Positions 34,524 through 41,299 of a stretch of DNA of 41,299 nt are shown here, one piece after another. Source of the DNA: an uncultured bacterium (lineage in GTDB: Bacteria > Bacillota > Clostridia > Christensenellales > UBA1242). Numbering within the stretch: position 1 is the stretch's first letter; each line of letters begins with the position of its first letter. The stretch covers positions 1 through 41,299 of the forward strand of contig CASXBC010000008.1 in the NCBI GenBank assembly GCA_949474265.1, read 5' to 3'. Position numbers and translations under genes: made by a program. The notes beneath the pieces were generated by a model. It did no database searches and was not told the DNA's origin. It worked only from the letters and a program-made list of their open reading frames with translations.

Positions 34524-35966
34524 ATGGCAAAGAAAACAGAACAAAAGAAAAAAATTAGAATGATTATTGACTCTGATGTTGCAAATGAAATTGATGACCA
34601 ATTTGCAATTTCTTATGCTTTGTCTCGAAAGGAAGAACTAGATGTTTTGGCAATTACTTTGGCGCCATTTAGAGTTACTTGGCAAAAAAATGTATCTATC
34701 AGAGACGGTATGATTGATAGCAAAAATGAGGCGGATAGGATACTCCGTCTTTTTGGCATAAAATATACAGCAAAAGAGCCTTTTGTTTATTTTGGTTGTG
34801 ATGGATTTTTGAGTGAGGGCTATGATAGTAAAAATCCTGCCGTTGAAAAAATTATTAGCCTTGCAAAGAAAGAAGATGAACTTTATATTTGTTGTCTTGG
34901 TACTTTAACAAACGTTGCTATGGCTCTTAGAATTGCTCCCAAAATAGCCTCAAAAATCAAGATAATCTGGATGGGTACAGATAATGTTTTGCTTGACCAA
35001 TTTCAAGATTCAAATTATTCAAAGGACAAGGTTGCCTTTAACGAAATTGTCGCAAGTGATGTAAGCTTTACTGTCTTTCCTTCATATCTTGCAAGAAATT
35101 TCGTGACTTCTGTTTATGAGTTTGAAAGAAATATTGAAGAAAACAATGTTACTCGTTATCTCGCATCAATCATGAGCAGATTTAAGTTTAACGAAGAAAA
35201 TTGGGGGATTAAGACCATTTATGACATTGGTCCAATTGCTTATCTTCTCAACAAAAGTCAATTTACAAGCAAAATGATTGCTCCAGATATTTTGCTTAAG
35301 GATGGCAAAGTTAATTATCCAAAGGGTAGAAAGATTAATTACATTACAACTATCCCTAGACACTCTTTTGTTTGGACTGATTTTTTGAGTTCTATAAACA
35401 AAGTTGAGGACCATTTCCTTAAAAACAAGGTCTTTTTTGTCAGTGATACTCATTTTGGTGAGGAATCTAAAGTTAAAAGAAAGCTTGTGCCATTTAAGAC
35501 TGTTGAAGAAATGGATAAAGAACTCGTCAAAAGATGGAACAACAAGGTTGGTCAAAATGATATAGTTTATCATATAGGTGACTTTGGAACACTCGAAAAA
35601 GTTAAGCAACTTAATGGTAAGATAACCTTAATTTGTGGAAACTATGAAAAAGATGAATATGGCAAGGACTTTGAGGGCTTTAAAAAGAAACTTTTAAAGC
35701 TTGGCTTTGTTGATGTTATTGAAAATGGTATGTATTTGGATAAAAGTGTGTTGGGTGAGAGGGTTTATTTAACTCATAAACCTTCAAATCATGCTAAGGA
35801 TTGTAAAACAATTTTCGGTCACGTGCATACACTGAGTTTGGTGAAAGAATTTGGTTTTAATGTTTGTGTCACTTTCCATTATTATGCTCCTGTAAGTGCT
35901 GAAACTGCAAAAGGTTACCTTAAGCATCTAAATTCTTCTGCAGATATTGATGTTTTTATGGGTTGA
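34524..35966 (+). CDS. Nucleoside hydrolase-like / metallophosphoesterase fusion protein
   Basis: 480 residues. Residues about 11-290 are a nucleoside hydrolase domain of the variant group with DSDVANEIDDQFA in place of DTDPGVDD, then CLGTLTNVA and FNEIVASD. Residues about 300-470 are a calcineurin-like phosphoesterase: VSDTHFG (Asp308, His310), HIGDFG (Asp353), CGNYE (Asn373, with Tyr374 where GNHD has its catalytic His), LTHKP (His418) and GHVH (His433, His435). A possible function is removal of a base and a phosphate from one nucleotide-like compound. There is no SD; the start at 34524 gives MAKKTEQKKK. The longer frame would begin within the promoter. Confidence 0.85.
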   Translation: MAKKTEQKKKIRMIIDSDVANEIDDQFAISYALSRKEELDVLAITLAPFRVTWQKNVSIRDGMIDSKNEADRILRLFGIKYTAKEPFVYFGCDGFLSEGYDSKNPAVEKIISLAKKEDELYICCLGTLTNVAMALRIAPKIASKIKIIWMGTDNVLLDQFQDSNYSKDKVAFNEIVASDVSFTVFPSYLARNFVTSVYEFERNIEENNVTRYLASIMSRFKFNEENWGIKTIYDIGPIAYLLNKSQFTSKMIAPDILLKDGKVNYPKGRKINYITTIPRHSFVWTDFLSSINKVEDHFLKNKVFFVSDTHFGEESKVKRKLVPFKTVEEMDKELVKRWNNKVGQNDIVYHIGDFGTLEKVKQLNGKITLICGNYEKDEYGKDFEGFKKKLLKLGFVDVIENGMYLDKSVLGERVYLTHKPSNHAKDCKTIFGHVHTLSLVKEFGFNVCVTFHYYAPVSAETAKGYLKHLNSSADIDVFMG

Positions 35967-36048
35967 TTTGATTTGTTGAAAATAATTTTTTTCAGTTTTT
36001 ATTGAAATATTATAAATAGTAAAAATTTAAAAAAATTGTATTTTTTTC

Positions 36049-36077
36049 TTGACAAACTGCTTAATTTATTATAGAAT
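36049..36077 (+). promoter_or_regulatory. Promoter of the tRNA cluster
   Basis: TTGACA, 17-base spacer, TAGAAT. Confidence 0.7.
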
Positions 36078-36098
36078 GATTGAGCAATTGTCAATTTT

Positions 36099-36174
36099 CG
36101 GGGTGTGGCTCAGTTGGTAGAGCGCGCGGTTTGGGACCGTGAGGTCGGGGGTTCGAGACCCTCCACCCCGACCA
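36099..36174 (+). tRNA. tRNA-Pro (TGG)
   Basis: 76 bases with encoded CCA. Acceptor CGGGGTG/CACCCCG, anticodon loop TTTGGGA, T-loop GTTCGAG. Confidence 0.96.
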
Positions 36175-36207
36175 GCAAACTTTTGTTTGCAAAGTTTTCT
36201 AAACTTT
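36175..36207 (+). other. Two tandem hairpins between tRNA genes
   Basis: GCAAAC/GTTTGC with a TTTT loop, then AAAGTTT/AAACTTT with a 3-base loop. Probably spacer structure relevant to tRNA processing or a weak stop. Confidence 0.4.
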
Positions 36208-36208
36208 T

Positions 36209-36285
36209 GGGCCTTTAGCTCAGTTGGTTAGAGCGACCGGCTCATAACCGGTTGGTCCGCGGTTCGAGTCCGTGAAGGCCCACCA
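36209..36285 (+). tRNA. tRNA with CAT anticodon (elongator Met or Ile2)
   Basis: 77 bases with CCA. Acceptor GGGCCTT/AAGGCCC, anticodon stem ACCGG/CCGGT with loop CTCATAA. The paired first base excludes an initiator tRNA. Whether it is elongator Met or lysidine-modified Ile cannot be decided by eye; overall it resembles Firmicute Ile2. Confidence 0.93.
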
Positions 36286-36499
36286 AAACAAAAATCTGAA
36301 ATGAATTGAGTATTTTTGTCTATAATAGCAAAAAACTTTGTTGTAATTTTGATTTTTGTTTATGCCACCATGAGAAATATCATTTTATTTTGATATGTGG
36401 CGAATATTAATGGTGTTTTGTAAAAAAAGTTTGAAAAAAGTTTGCAAAATGCAATTACTTTATGTTAGACTTTAAAGGTCGATACATAAAAAGCGACTT

Positions 36500-36576
36500 G
36501 GCCTGGTAGCTCAGTTGGTTAGAGCGCTAGCCTGTCACGCTAGAGGTCGAGGGTTCGAGCCCCTTCCAGGTCGCCA
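36500..36576 (+). tRNA. tRNA-Asp (GTC)
   Basis: 77 bases. Acceptor GGCCTGG/CCAGGTC, anticodon loop CTGTCAC, T-loop GTTCGAG, ending GCCA. The 214 bases before it hold no gene; they may contain a separate promoter (TTGCAA near 36442), but no convincing -10 is seen. Confidence 0.96.
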
Positions 36577-36579
36577 TTT

Positions 36580-36655
36580 GCCCAGATAGCTCAGTCGGTA
36601 GAGCAAGGGACTGAAAATCCCTGTGTCGGTGGTTCGATTCCACCTTTGGGCACCA
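36580..36655 (+). tRNA. tRNA-Phe (GAA)
   Basis: 76 bases. Acceptor GCCCAGA/TTTGGGC, anticodon loop CTGAAAA, CCA encoded. Confidence 0.97.
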
Positions 36656-36656
36656 C

Positions 36657-36814
36657 AAGCAAAAAATCTGCACTTGGGGCTCATTTTTGCCCCTTGGGCA
36701 AAAAGTATCGCATTATTGTTTGATTTTTTGCTTTACCGCACCAAACGAAAATCGCAGTTACTCTTGGCGATTTTGTGCGGACTCTCTGGCGAAGTAAGAG
36801 ATGACTAAGAGTCC
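36657..36814 (+). ncRNA. Structured segment inside the tRNA cluster
   Basis: Directly after tRNA-Phe there are three stems in a row. AAGCAAAAAATC (36657-36668) pairs perfectly with GATTTTTTGCTT (36722-36733) and encloses TTTTTGCCC/GGGCAAAAA. CCGCAC plus AAAATCGC pairs with GCGATTTT plus GTGCGG (36736-36780), with a 6-base bulge. GGACTCT pairs with AGAGTCC (36779-36814). No coding frame is convincing. It could be a small RNA, a palindromic mobile element or a degraded gene; I do not recognise an RNA family. Confidence 0.45.
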
Positions 36815-36925
36815 TTGAAGAAAGAATAAATTAGTTATTTTATAAAATGGCGATGATGATTTGTGGCTTTGAAGAGAGATGTCGATTTAATTTGAGATTG
36901 ATGAAAACTTAAATTAAGATTATAT

Positions 36926-37010
36926 GGGTAGGTTGCAGAGCGGCCAAATGCAACGGACTGTAAATCCGTCGACTATGTCTTCGATGGTTCGAATCCATCC
37001 CTGCCCACCA
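36926..37010 (+). tRNA. tRNA-Tyr (GTA)
   Basis: 85 bases, class II with a long variable arm. Anticodon loop CTGTAAA, acceptor GGGTAGG/CCTGCCC, CCA encoded. Confidence 0.95.
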
Positions 37011-37017
37011 ATAATAT

Positions 37018-37092
37018 GCTGGCGTGGCTCAATGGTAGAGCAGCTGACTTGTAATCAGCAGGTTGTGGGTTCAAGTCCTATTGCCAGCTCCA
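37018..37092 (+). tRNA. tRNA-Thr (TGT)
   Basis: 75 bases. Acceptor GCTGGCG/TGCCAGC, anticodon loop CTTGTAA, ending TCCA. Confidence 0.96.
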
Positions 37093-37095
37093 AAG

Positions 37096-37121
37096 AAACT
37101 AGGGAAAACCTAGTTTTTTTA
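37096..37121 (+). terminator. Terminator of the tRNA cluster
   Basis: AAACTAGG/CCTAGTTT with a 5-base loop and T run. Confidence 0.93.
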
Positions 37122-37170
37122 TTTATTTGAAGGTTTAATCATTAGAATTTTTTAATTTTGGTTTAAATAT

Positions 37171-37199
37171 TTGTTTGAAGGTGTGTTTTGTATTATAAT
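37171..37199 (+). promoter_or_regulatory. Promoter upstream of the acetyltransferase
   Basis: TTGTTT, 17-base spacer, TATAAT. It lies about 240 bases before the ATG, so the transcript has a long leader. Confidence 0.55.
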
Positions 37200-37205
37200 T
37201 TATTA

Positions 37206-37438
37206 AGTAAAGAAGTAAGAAGTAAAAAAGAACAAATGTCAACTGTTGTGAAACTTTTTAAGACAAGGGGGTTCTTTACTAAAGCTTTTAAGTTAATTTA
37301 AAATTTGATTGGCTTTTGCATCAGCTAATAATTTTGTGGAATTAATAAATTTGCTTTAATGGTTTTGTTTGAGAGGTTTCATGATTTCTATGAGTGTAAA
37401 ATTTGGAATTTTTGATAAATATTAATGGAGAATTGGTT
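37206..37438 (+). promoter_or_regulatory. Long untranslated leader with possible 21-codon leader peptide
   Basis: This stretch separates the promoter from the acetyltransferase gene. It holds a small frame 37236-37301 (MSTVVKLFKTRGFFTKAFKLI) without a clear SD, and AAAGAAC/GTTCTTT arms that could fold around its 5' half. Regulation by translation of the leader is possible but unproven. I see nothing else here. Confidence 0.3.
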
Positions 37439-37873
37439 ATGGTAAGAAAGGCGAAAAAAGCGGATGTTGAGGTTGTTGCAAAATTGGCAATGAATGTTTG
37501 GAAAGGGGCTTCTCTTGAAGAGCTGGTTGTTGAATTTGAGAATTTTGTCAGGCAAAGAAATGCAGTTGTGCTTGTCAAAGAGGCAGATGGCAAAATTGTT
37601 GGATTTGCTCAATGTGGACTTAGGCATGATTATGTTGAAGGCACTTGCACAAGTCCTGTTGGATATTTTGATGGTGTTTTCATTGATGAGGACTACAGAA
37701 AGCGAGGTTTTGCGAAAGAGCTTTTGAACGCTTGTGAAAAGTGGGCAAGAGAGAAAGGTTGCAAAGAATTTGCAAGCGACTGTGACTTTGCCAATAAAAA
37801 CAGCATTAATTTTCATCTTCATTCTGGTTTTAATGAGGCGAACAAACTAGTTTGCTTTAAGAAAAAATTGTAG
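37439..37873 (+). CDS. GNAT acetyltransferase, AAC(6')-I-like
   Basis: 144 residues, GNAT fold. The segment RHDYVEGTCTSPVGYFDGV, the CoA-binding DYRKRGFAKELL, the run GCKEFASDCDFANKNS, and the end FHLHSGFNEANKLVCFKKKL follow the pattern of aminoglycoside 6'-N-acetyltransferases of the AAC(6')-I group. Aminoglycoside acetylation is plausible, but chromosomal relatives often have other substrates. ATG 37439 follows GGAG by 8 bases; the longer frame adds 12 residues without an SD. Confidence 0.82.
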   Translation: MVRKAKKADVEVVAKLAMNVWKGASLEELVVEFENFVRQRNAVVLVKEADGKIVGFAQCGLRHDYVEGTCTSPVGYFDGVFIDEDYRKRGFAKELLNACEKWAREKGCKEFASDCDFANKNSINFHLHSGFNEANKLVCFKKKL

Positions 37874-37882
37874 AAAGATTAG

Positions 37883-37911
37883 TTGCTTCATATTTTTAAA
37901 AAGGTTAAAAT
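37883..37911 (+). promoter_or_regulatory. Promoter giving a very short leader
   Basis: TTGCTT, 17-base spacer, TAAAAT. Transcript start expected near 37918, 8 bases before an ATG with no SD. Confidence 0.5.
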
Positions 37912-37925
37912 ATATTTATATACTT

Positions 37926-39179
37926 ATGAAAAGATACATATCAATTTCACTTAGTTTATTAATGGTCTCGCTGTTAAATGTTTTGACATGGTTATGTTTA
38001 AGTTTTTCGTTAAGAAAGCCTGACATTGCCAATGTTTTTTCATTGACTTATCCAATTTGGTTTGTTGTTTGTATTTTAGTTAGTGTATTTGGCACAGGTG
38101 CAAATATTAGAAAATATAAGAAAAATGACAACTCAAACAACTCTGTTTTTAGTGGGATGATTTGGGGAATTGTTATTGGCGGATTGTTGTTTGGTTTGTT
38201 GGCAGTTTTTTCTGACAAATATGTACAATTTATGAATCTTGATGTTGAAACTTTTGAGAGTTTTGCTAGATTTACAATGCTTCAAGCTTTTGCTTGGTTG
38301 GTTTTTCAACTTGTGCTTGAAAAATTTTATTTTGAGGACAAGGAACTTAAAGCAAATATTCACGGAGTTTGCTTTTACGCATTGAGCTTTGCCGGGCTTA
38401 TTGTTTCTTCTTTATTTACTAAAAACGAGAATTTGATTACTTATATTACACTTGGTTTGATTTTTCTTTATACTTTTATTTTGTTTATATCTCAAATTCG
38501 CAAATTCAAATTTGAATGGAACTTTTTGCCTAATATAAAATATGAATCTGTTTCAATATTTTCAAATCTTTTCTTTTTTGTAACTTATTTTGTTGGATAC
38601 AGCAATGCTTTTGCTGCTGGAGAAAAATACATTGTTGCGTTAAATCTTGTCAATCTTATTACAGACCCACAGTGGGATGCTTTGGGTGCAGTTGGAAAAA
38701 TTGCAAAGATTGATTTAGCGAGAGATGATTTTAATTTTAAGTCAGCTGTCAAAAAATCTGCAGCTCTTACAGGCATCTACATATTGAGCAGTTGTGTGCT
38801 TTTCTTTGCTCTTTTCAAGGTTTACAAAGTTTCTCTTTCTATAGGTTTAATTTTTCTGATGATTCAATTTGCTGATATGCTGGTGGATGTTTTTTCTCCA
38901 AACATAAAAGCTTTTTTGGAGTTGGAATATTCTCCAATGGTCACTTCTGCAATAAATCTTGTTATAAAAGCCTTAAGGACTGTTATGTCAGTCTTTCTCT
39001 TGACTCCTTTCAATACAAATATCGCTCAGATTGTCTTTGATGTTTTGGGTTTGATTATATTTTCTTCTATTACTATATGTTTTTTCAAACTTGGCAAAAA
39101 TGGGCAGTTTTATGCGAAGAAAAAGAAGCTTAAAGTTGACAATATAGTGCTTTATGTTGATAGAAAATTTAAGGTTTAA
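37926..39179 (+). CDS. MATE-like multidrug/flippase family membrane protein
   Basis: 417 residues with about twelve membrane helices. The N-terminal LTYPIWFVVCILVSVFGTGANI resembles the second helix of MATE transporters (GLGTAAN-like). It is shorter than typical MATE proteins (about 450) and has a Lys-rich C-terminus. If it works as an exporter, the substrate is unknown. Gene context (the AAC(6')-like gene before it) hints at, but does not show, a resistance pair. No SD; the start follows a promoter directly. Confidence 0.6.
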   Translation: MKRYISISLSLLMVSLLNVLTWLCLSFSLRKPDIANVFSLTYPIWFVVCILVSVFGTGANIRKYKKNDNSNNSVFSGMIWGIVIGGLLFGLLAVFSDKYVQFMNLDVETFESFARFTMLQAFAWLVFQLVLEKFYFEDKELKANIHGVCFYALSFAGLIVSSLFTKNENLITYITLGLIFLYTFILFISQIRKFKFEWNFLPNIKYESVSIFSNLFFFVTYFVGYSNAFAAGEKYIVALNLVNLITDPQWDALGAVGKIAKIDLARDDFNFKSAVKKSAALTGIYILSSCVLFFALFKVYKVSLSIGLIFLMIQFADMLVDVFSPNIKAFLELEYSPMVTSAINLVIKALRTVMSVFLLTPFNTNIAQIVFDVLGLIIFSSITICFFKLGKNGQFYAKKKKLKVDNIVLYVDRKFKV

Positions 39180-39278
39180 GGCAGTTTGAGCAAACATTTT
39201 ACATTTTTTTATAAATCTGTTTGTTTTATTTTGTTTTCTTTTCTTAAAGTTGTAAAATGACATTAGAGGGGTGGGATT

Positions 39279-40643
39279 ATGATTAATATTGCTATTGATG
39301 GATATGCAGGAAGTGGAAAATCAACATTGGTTAAACTTCTTGAAAAAAAACTTGACAACAGAGTTAAGGTTTTGGACACAGGAGCAATTTTTAGAAGCTT
39401 TGCTTATGCTTATGAAAAATCTGAGCTTGGCGAGTTGAATGAGGAGAATGTTAAGCAATTTTTGAAAGGCATTTCTCTTAAAGTTGAGTTTATAGACAAT
39501 GAACAACATGTTTTTGTAAATGGAAAGGATGTTACTGCATTTATAAGAACTGAAAGTATTAGTTCTTTGGCATCAAAAATTTCTGTTTTTCCTGAAGTTA
39601 GAGCAAGATATTTGGTTATTGCTCAAACCTTTGCAAGAGAAAATGCTTGCATAATGGAAGGGCGGGACATTGGCACTGTTATAATGCCAAAAGCAGATGT
39701 TAAAATTTTTCTGACTGCAAAAGAAGAGCTTAGAGCAAAAAGAAGATATGAAGAAATGAAGCTTAAAAATCCCAAAATTAGATTTGCTCAAGTTTTAAAG
39801 GATTTGCAGGAAAGAGACTATAGAGATACTCACAAAGGTGAAGCTTCTTTAAAGATTTCAGAAAATAGTATTGTTGTTGACAACTCAGAAATGACATTGG
39901 AAGAAACTGCAGATTTTTGTCTGGATATTATTGAAAAACATCTTGGAATGAAACGTGTTGTAAATATCACAATTGATGGCCATGTTTGCAGTGGAAAAAG
40001 CACAATTGCACGTGCTCTTGCAAAAAGGTTGAAGTTTAATGTTTTTGATACGGGAGCTGTTTACAGAGCTATTGCGTGTGTGTTTGATTATATGAAGCTT
40101 GATGAGGAAAAAATCTCTCAAGAATATATTGAAAATTTTGCTAGACAAATCAATATTAAAGTTGAGTTTATTGATGATGTGCAGCATGTCTTTGTAAATG
40201 GAATTGATTACACAGGGCAATTAAGAACAGAGAGGATAAGTGCTTTATCTGCAAAGGTTTCACCATTTGGTTGTATTAGAGAAAAAGTTTTGAAGCTTCA
40301 AAGAGATTATGCTAGGACACATAATCTTGTTATGGAGGGTAGAGATATAGGAAGTCATGTCCTTCCTCATGCAGATTTCAAATTCTTTACAACTGCTGAT
40401 GAAATGGTCAGAGCAAAGAGAAGGTTTGAGCAACAAAAAGCAAGAGGAGATGAAGTAAATTTTGCTGAAGTTTTGAAAGAATTGCGTCAAAGGGATTATT
40501 CTGACACTCATAGAGACCATGGAGAATTGAAGGTTGTTGAGGACTCTATTATTGTTGATACAACAAATCAAAATTTGGAAGAAAGTGTTGAGTTTTGTTT
40601 GAACAAAATCAGAGAAAAAAGACCAGATATAAAAATTTATTAA
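39279..40643 (+). CDS. Tandem (two-domain) cytidylate kinase
   Basis: 454 residues made of two complete CMP kinase domains in one chain (CMP/dCMP + ATP to CDP/dCDP). Domain 1 (about 1-222) has GYAGSGKST at 8-16, LDTGAIFR and EGRDIGTVIMPKADVKIFLTA. Domain 2 (about 224-450) has GHVCSGKST at 234-242, FDTGAVYR and EGRDIGSHVLPHADFKFFTTA. Both keep the CMP-binding RTE/ARIS-like segment and R-D-Y-x-D-T-H. A normal enzyme has about 220 residues. The two halves are similar throughout, so this is an internal duplication. AGAGGGG SD. Confidence 0.93.
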   Translation: MINIAIDGYAGSGKSTLVKLLEKKLDNRVKVLDTGAIFRSFAYAYEKSELGELNEENVKQFLKGISLKVEFIDNEQHVFVNGKDVTAFIRTESISSLASKISVFPEVRARYLVIAQTFARENACIMEGRDIGTVIMPKADVKIFLTAKEELRAKRRYEEMKLKNPKIRFAQVLKDLQERDYRDTHKGEASLKISENSIVVDNSEMTLEETADFCLDIIEKHLGMKRVVNITIDGHVCSGKSTIARALAKRLKFNVFDTGAVYRAIACVFDYMKLDEEKISQEYIENFARQINIKVEFIDDVQHVFVNGIDYTGQLRTERISALSAKVSPFGCIREKVLKLQRDYARTHNLVMEGRDIGSHVLPHADFKFFTTADEMVRAKRRFEQQKARGDEVNFAEVLKELRQRDYSDTHRDHGELKVVEDSIIVDTTNQNLEESVEFCLNKIREKRPDIKIY

Positions 40644-40660
40644 AAAAGGGAGATGACGAT

Positions 40661-41161
40661 ATGAAAAAAGAAGACATTAAAAAATTTCTTTGGGTTGTTA
40701 TGGCATTGACATTGGTAGTTTTTTCTGTCGGCTTTGGAGGCCTTGCTTTCTTGATTCGACAAATTTATACTCAAGGCAGAAGGGAGCTTTATGATTGGTA
40801 TTACAATAAGCTTTCTGTTGCTATTTTAGTTGTTTTTGTAATTGCTTGTGTGATTGCTGTTGCGTTGATTTTACTTTTGATTTTGAATTTAACCAAACTA
40901 AGTAAAAAGCAAAAATTTTTGGCGAATGTCATTCTATTTAGCTTTGTTTGCGTACTATCCGTTGTTTTGATTATTCTCTCCGCAGTAATTTTAAATCCAA
41001 ATAAATTTATAGGCACATATTCTAAACCATATTATTTGAGTTTTGTTGGGCAGACTTTGGAGATTGCTATTCCATGTTTAATTTTTAGCATAAGCGGATT
41101 CTTCTTGATTTTCTTTAAAAATATATTTAAAAATATCGAAAATGACAATGTTTCAGAATAA
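40661..41161 (+). CDS. Hypothetical four-TM membrane protein
   Basis: 166 residues with four helices at about 10-33, 50-75, 83-107 and 127-152 and a short acidic C-terminus. No motif recognised. ATG 40661 is chosen for the GGGAGATGA sequence upstream; the longer frame runs into the CMP kinase gene. It lies 17 bases after that gene and is probably co-transcribed. Confidence 0.68.
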   Translation: MKKEDIKKFLWVVMALTLVVFSVGFGGLAFLIRQIYTQGRRELYDWYYNKLSVAILVVFVIACVIAVALILLLILNLTKLSKKQKFLANVILFSFVCVLSVVLIILSAVILNPNKFIGTYSKPYYLSFVGQTLEIAIPCLIFSISGFFLIFFKNIFKNIENDNVSE

Positions 41162-41174
41162 TTATTTAAGAATT

Positions 41175-41204
41175 AATCACAGCTAAAGGGCTGTGATTTA
41201 TTTT
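41175..41204 (+). terminator. Terminator after the four-TM gene
   Basis: AATCACAGC/GCTGTGATT stem with a 6-base loop, followed by a modest T-rich tail. Confidence 0.72.
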
Positions 41205-41208
41205 ATGT

Positions 41209-41266
41209 CACTATAGTGTAATGTGTCGAAAAATAATTGATTTTAGTGATAAGATTGTGTTATAAC
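41209..41266 (+). promoter_or_regulatory. Promoter with a Spo0A box and a palindrome
   Basis: CACTATAGTG (10-bp perfect palindrome) at 41209-41218, TGTCGAA (perfect Spo0A box) at 41223-41229, then TTGATT at 41237-41242, spacer 18, TATAAC at 41261-41266. Confidence 0.6.
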
Positions 41267-41275
41267 CAATAAGGT

Positions 41276-41299
41276 ATGAAAACGAAAGAGAAGAATATA
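41276..41299 (+). CDS. 5' end of an unknown gene (cut by window edge)
   Basis: ATG 10 bases after the -10 element starts the frame MKTKEKNI, which runs off the window. Only AAGG lies directly before the ATG, too close for a good SD. Predicted leader about 3 bases. Confidence 0.4.

Noticed and set aside
36209-36285. Initiator tRNA-fMet
   Set aside because: The first acceptor pair is G-C; bacterial initiators have a mismatch there. It is an elongator Met or Ile2 tRNA.
36656-36925. Insertion sequence or CRISPR array in the tRNA spacer
   Set aside because: There is no transposase frame, no target duplication and no regularly spaced direct repeat; only inverted repeats are present.
36623-37130. 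Two small frames in the tRNA region (36623-36808 and 36924-37130)
   Set aside because: They run through tRNA-Phe, tRNA-Tyr and tRNA-Thr and have no SD or family match.

Overview
The window is a dense, AT-rich stretch of a low-GC Gram-positive chromosome. A complete spoIIAA-spoIIAB-sigF operon, a gerA-type germinant receptor operon, AGGAGG-type ribosome binding sites, an L10-type ribosomal leader and T-tailed terminators point to an endospore-forming Firmicute of the Clostridia/Bacilli kind. A fermentative pyruvate formate-lyase locus and a large M60-type secreted peptidase suggest an anaerobe living with an animal host, probably in the gut. That ecological reading is inference. No insertion sequence, phage gene or CRISPR array was seen.

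Layout. 1-4.8 kb: end of an unknown gene, a DUF1653 protein, a metallo-beta-lactamase (MBL) fold hydrolase, a two-TM protein, a possible 30-residue ORF, a lysophospholipase-like hydrolase and a two-gene ABC exporter. 4.9-8.7 kb: a 1277-residue lipoprotein with M60 peptidase and F5/8-type domains. 8.9-10.6 kb: small membrane protein, NUDIX hydrolase, and a second MBL gene broken at a run of eight G. 10.7-14.3 kb: pflA, a thioredoxin-like gene, a pyruvate formate-lyase lacking its glycyl-radical domain, and that domain as a separate 79-residue gene. 14.3-18 kb: enolase, a nucleoside hydrolase (minus strand) and a membrane protein. 18-22.6 kb: leuS, an acidic membrane protein (minus strand) and a surface protein. 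22.7-29.8 kb: gerA/B/C, ftsH and a coupled membrane protein. 29.9-31.1 kb: L10 leader, rplJ, rplL. 31.1-32.7 kb (minus): second nucleoside hydrolase and an unknown protein. 33-34.5 kb: spoIIA operon. 34.5-36 kb: nucleoside hydrolase-metallophosphoesterase fusion. 36.1-37.1 kb: six tRNA genes with a structured insert. 37.1-41.3 kb: AAC(6')-like acetyltransferase, MATE-like transporter, a double CMP kinase, a four-TM protein and the start of another gene behind a perfect Spo0A box.

How the genes work together. Enolase and the pfl genes serve lower glycolysis and acetyl-CoA/formate formation. SpoIIAA/AB/SigF set forespore fate and GerA/B/C sense germinants. Three nucleoside-hydrolase-family proteins suggest ribonucleoside salvage or cleavage of a related ribosyl compound. 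The most unusual items are the two-polypeptide pyruvate formate-lyase with a thioredoxin-like gene inside its operon, the tandem CMP kinase, the hydrolase-phosphoesterase fusion, and a recurring promoter layout that predicts nearly leaderless mRNAs for genes lacking a Shine-Dalgarno (SD) sequence.
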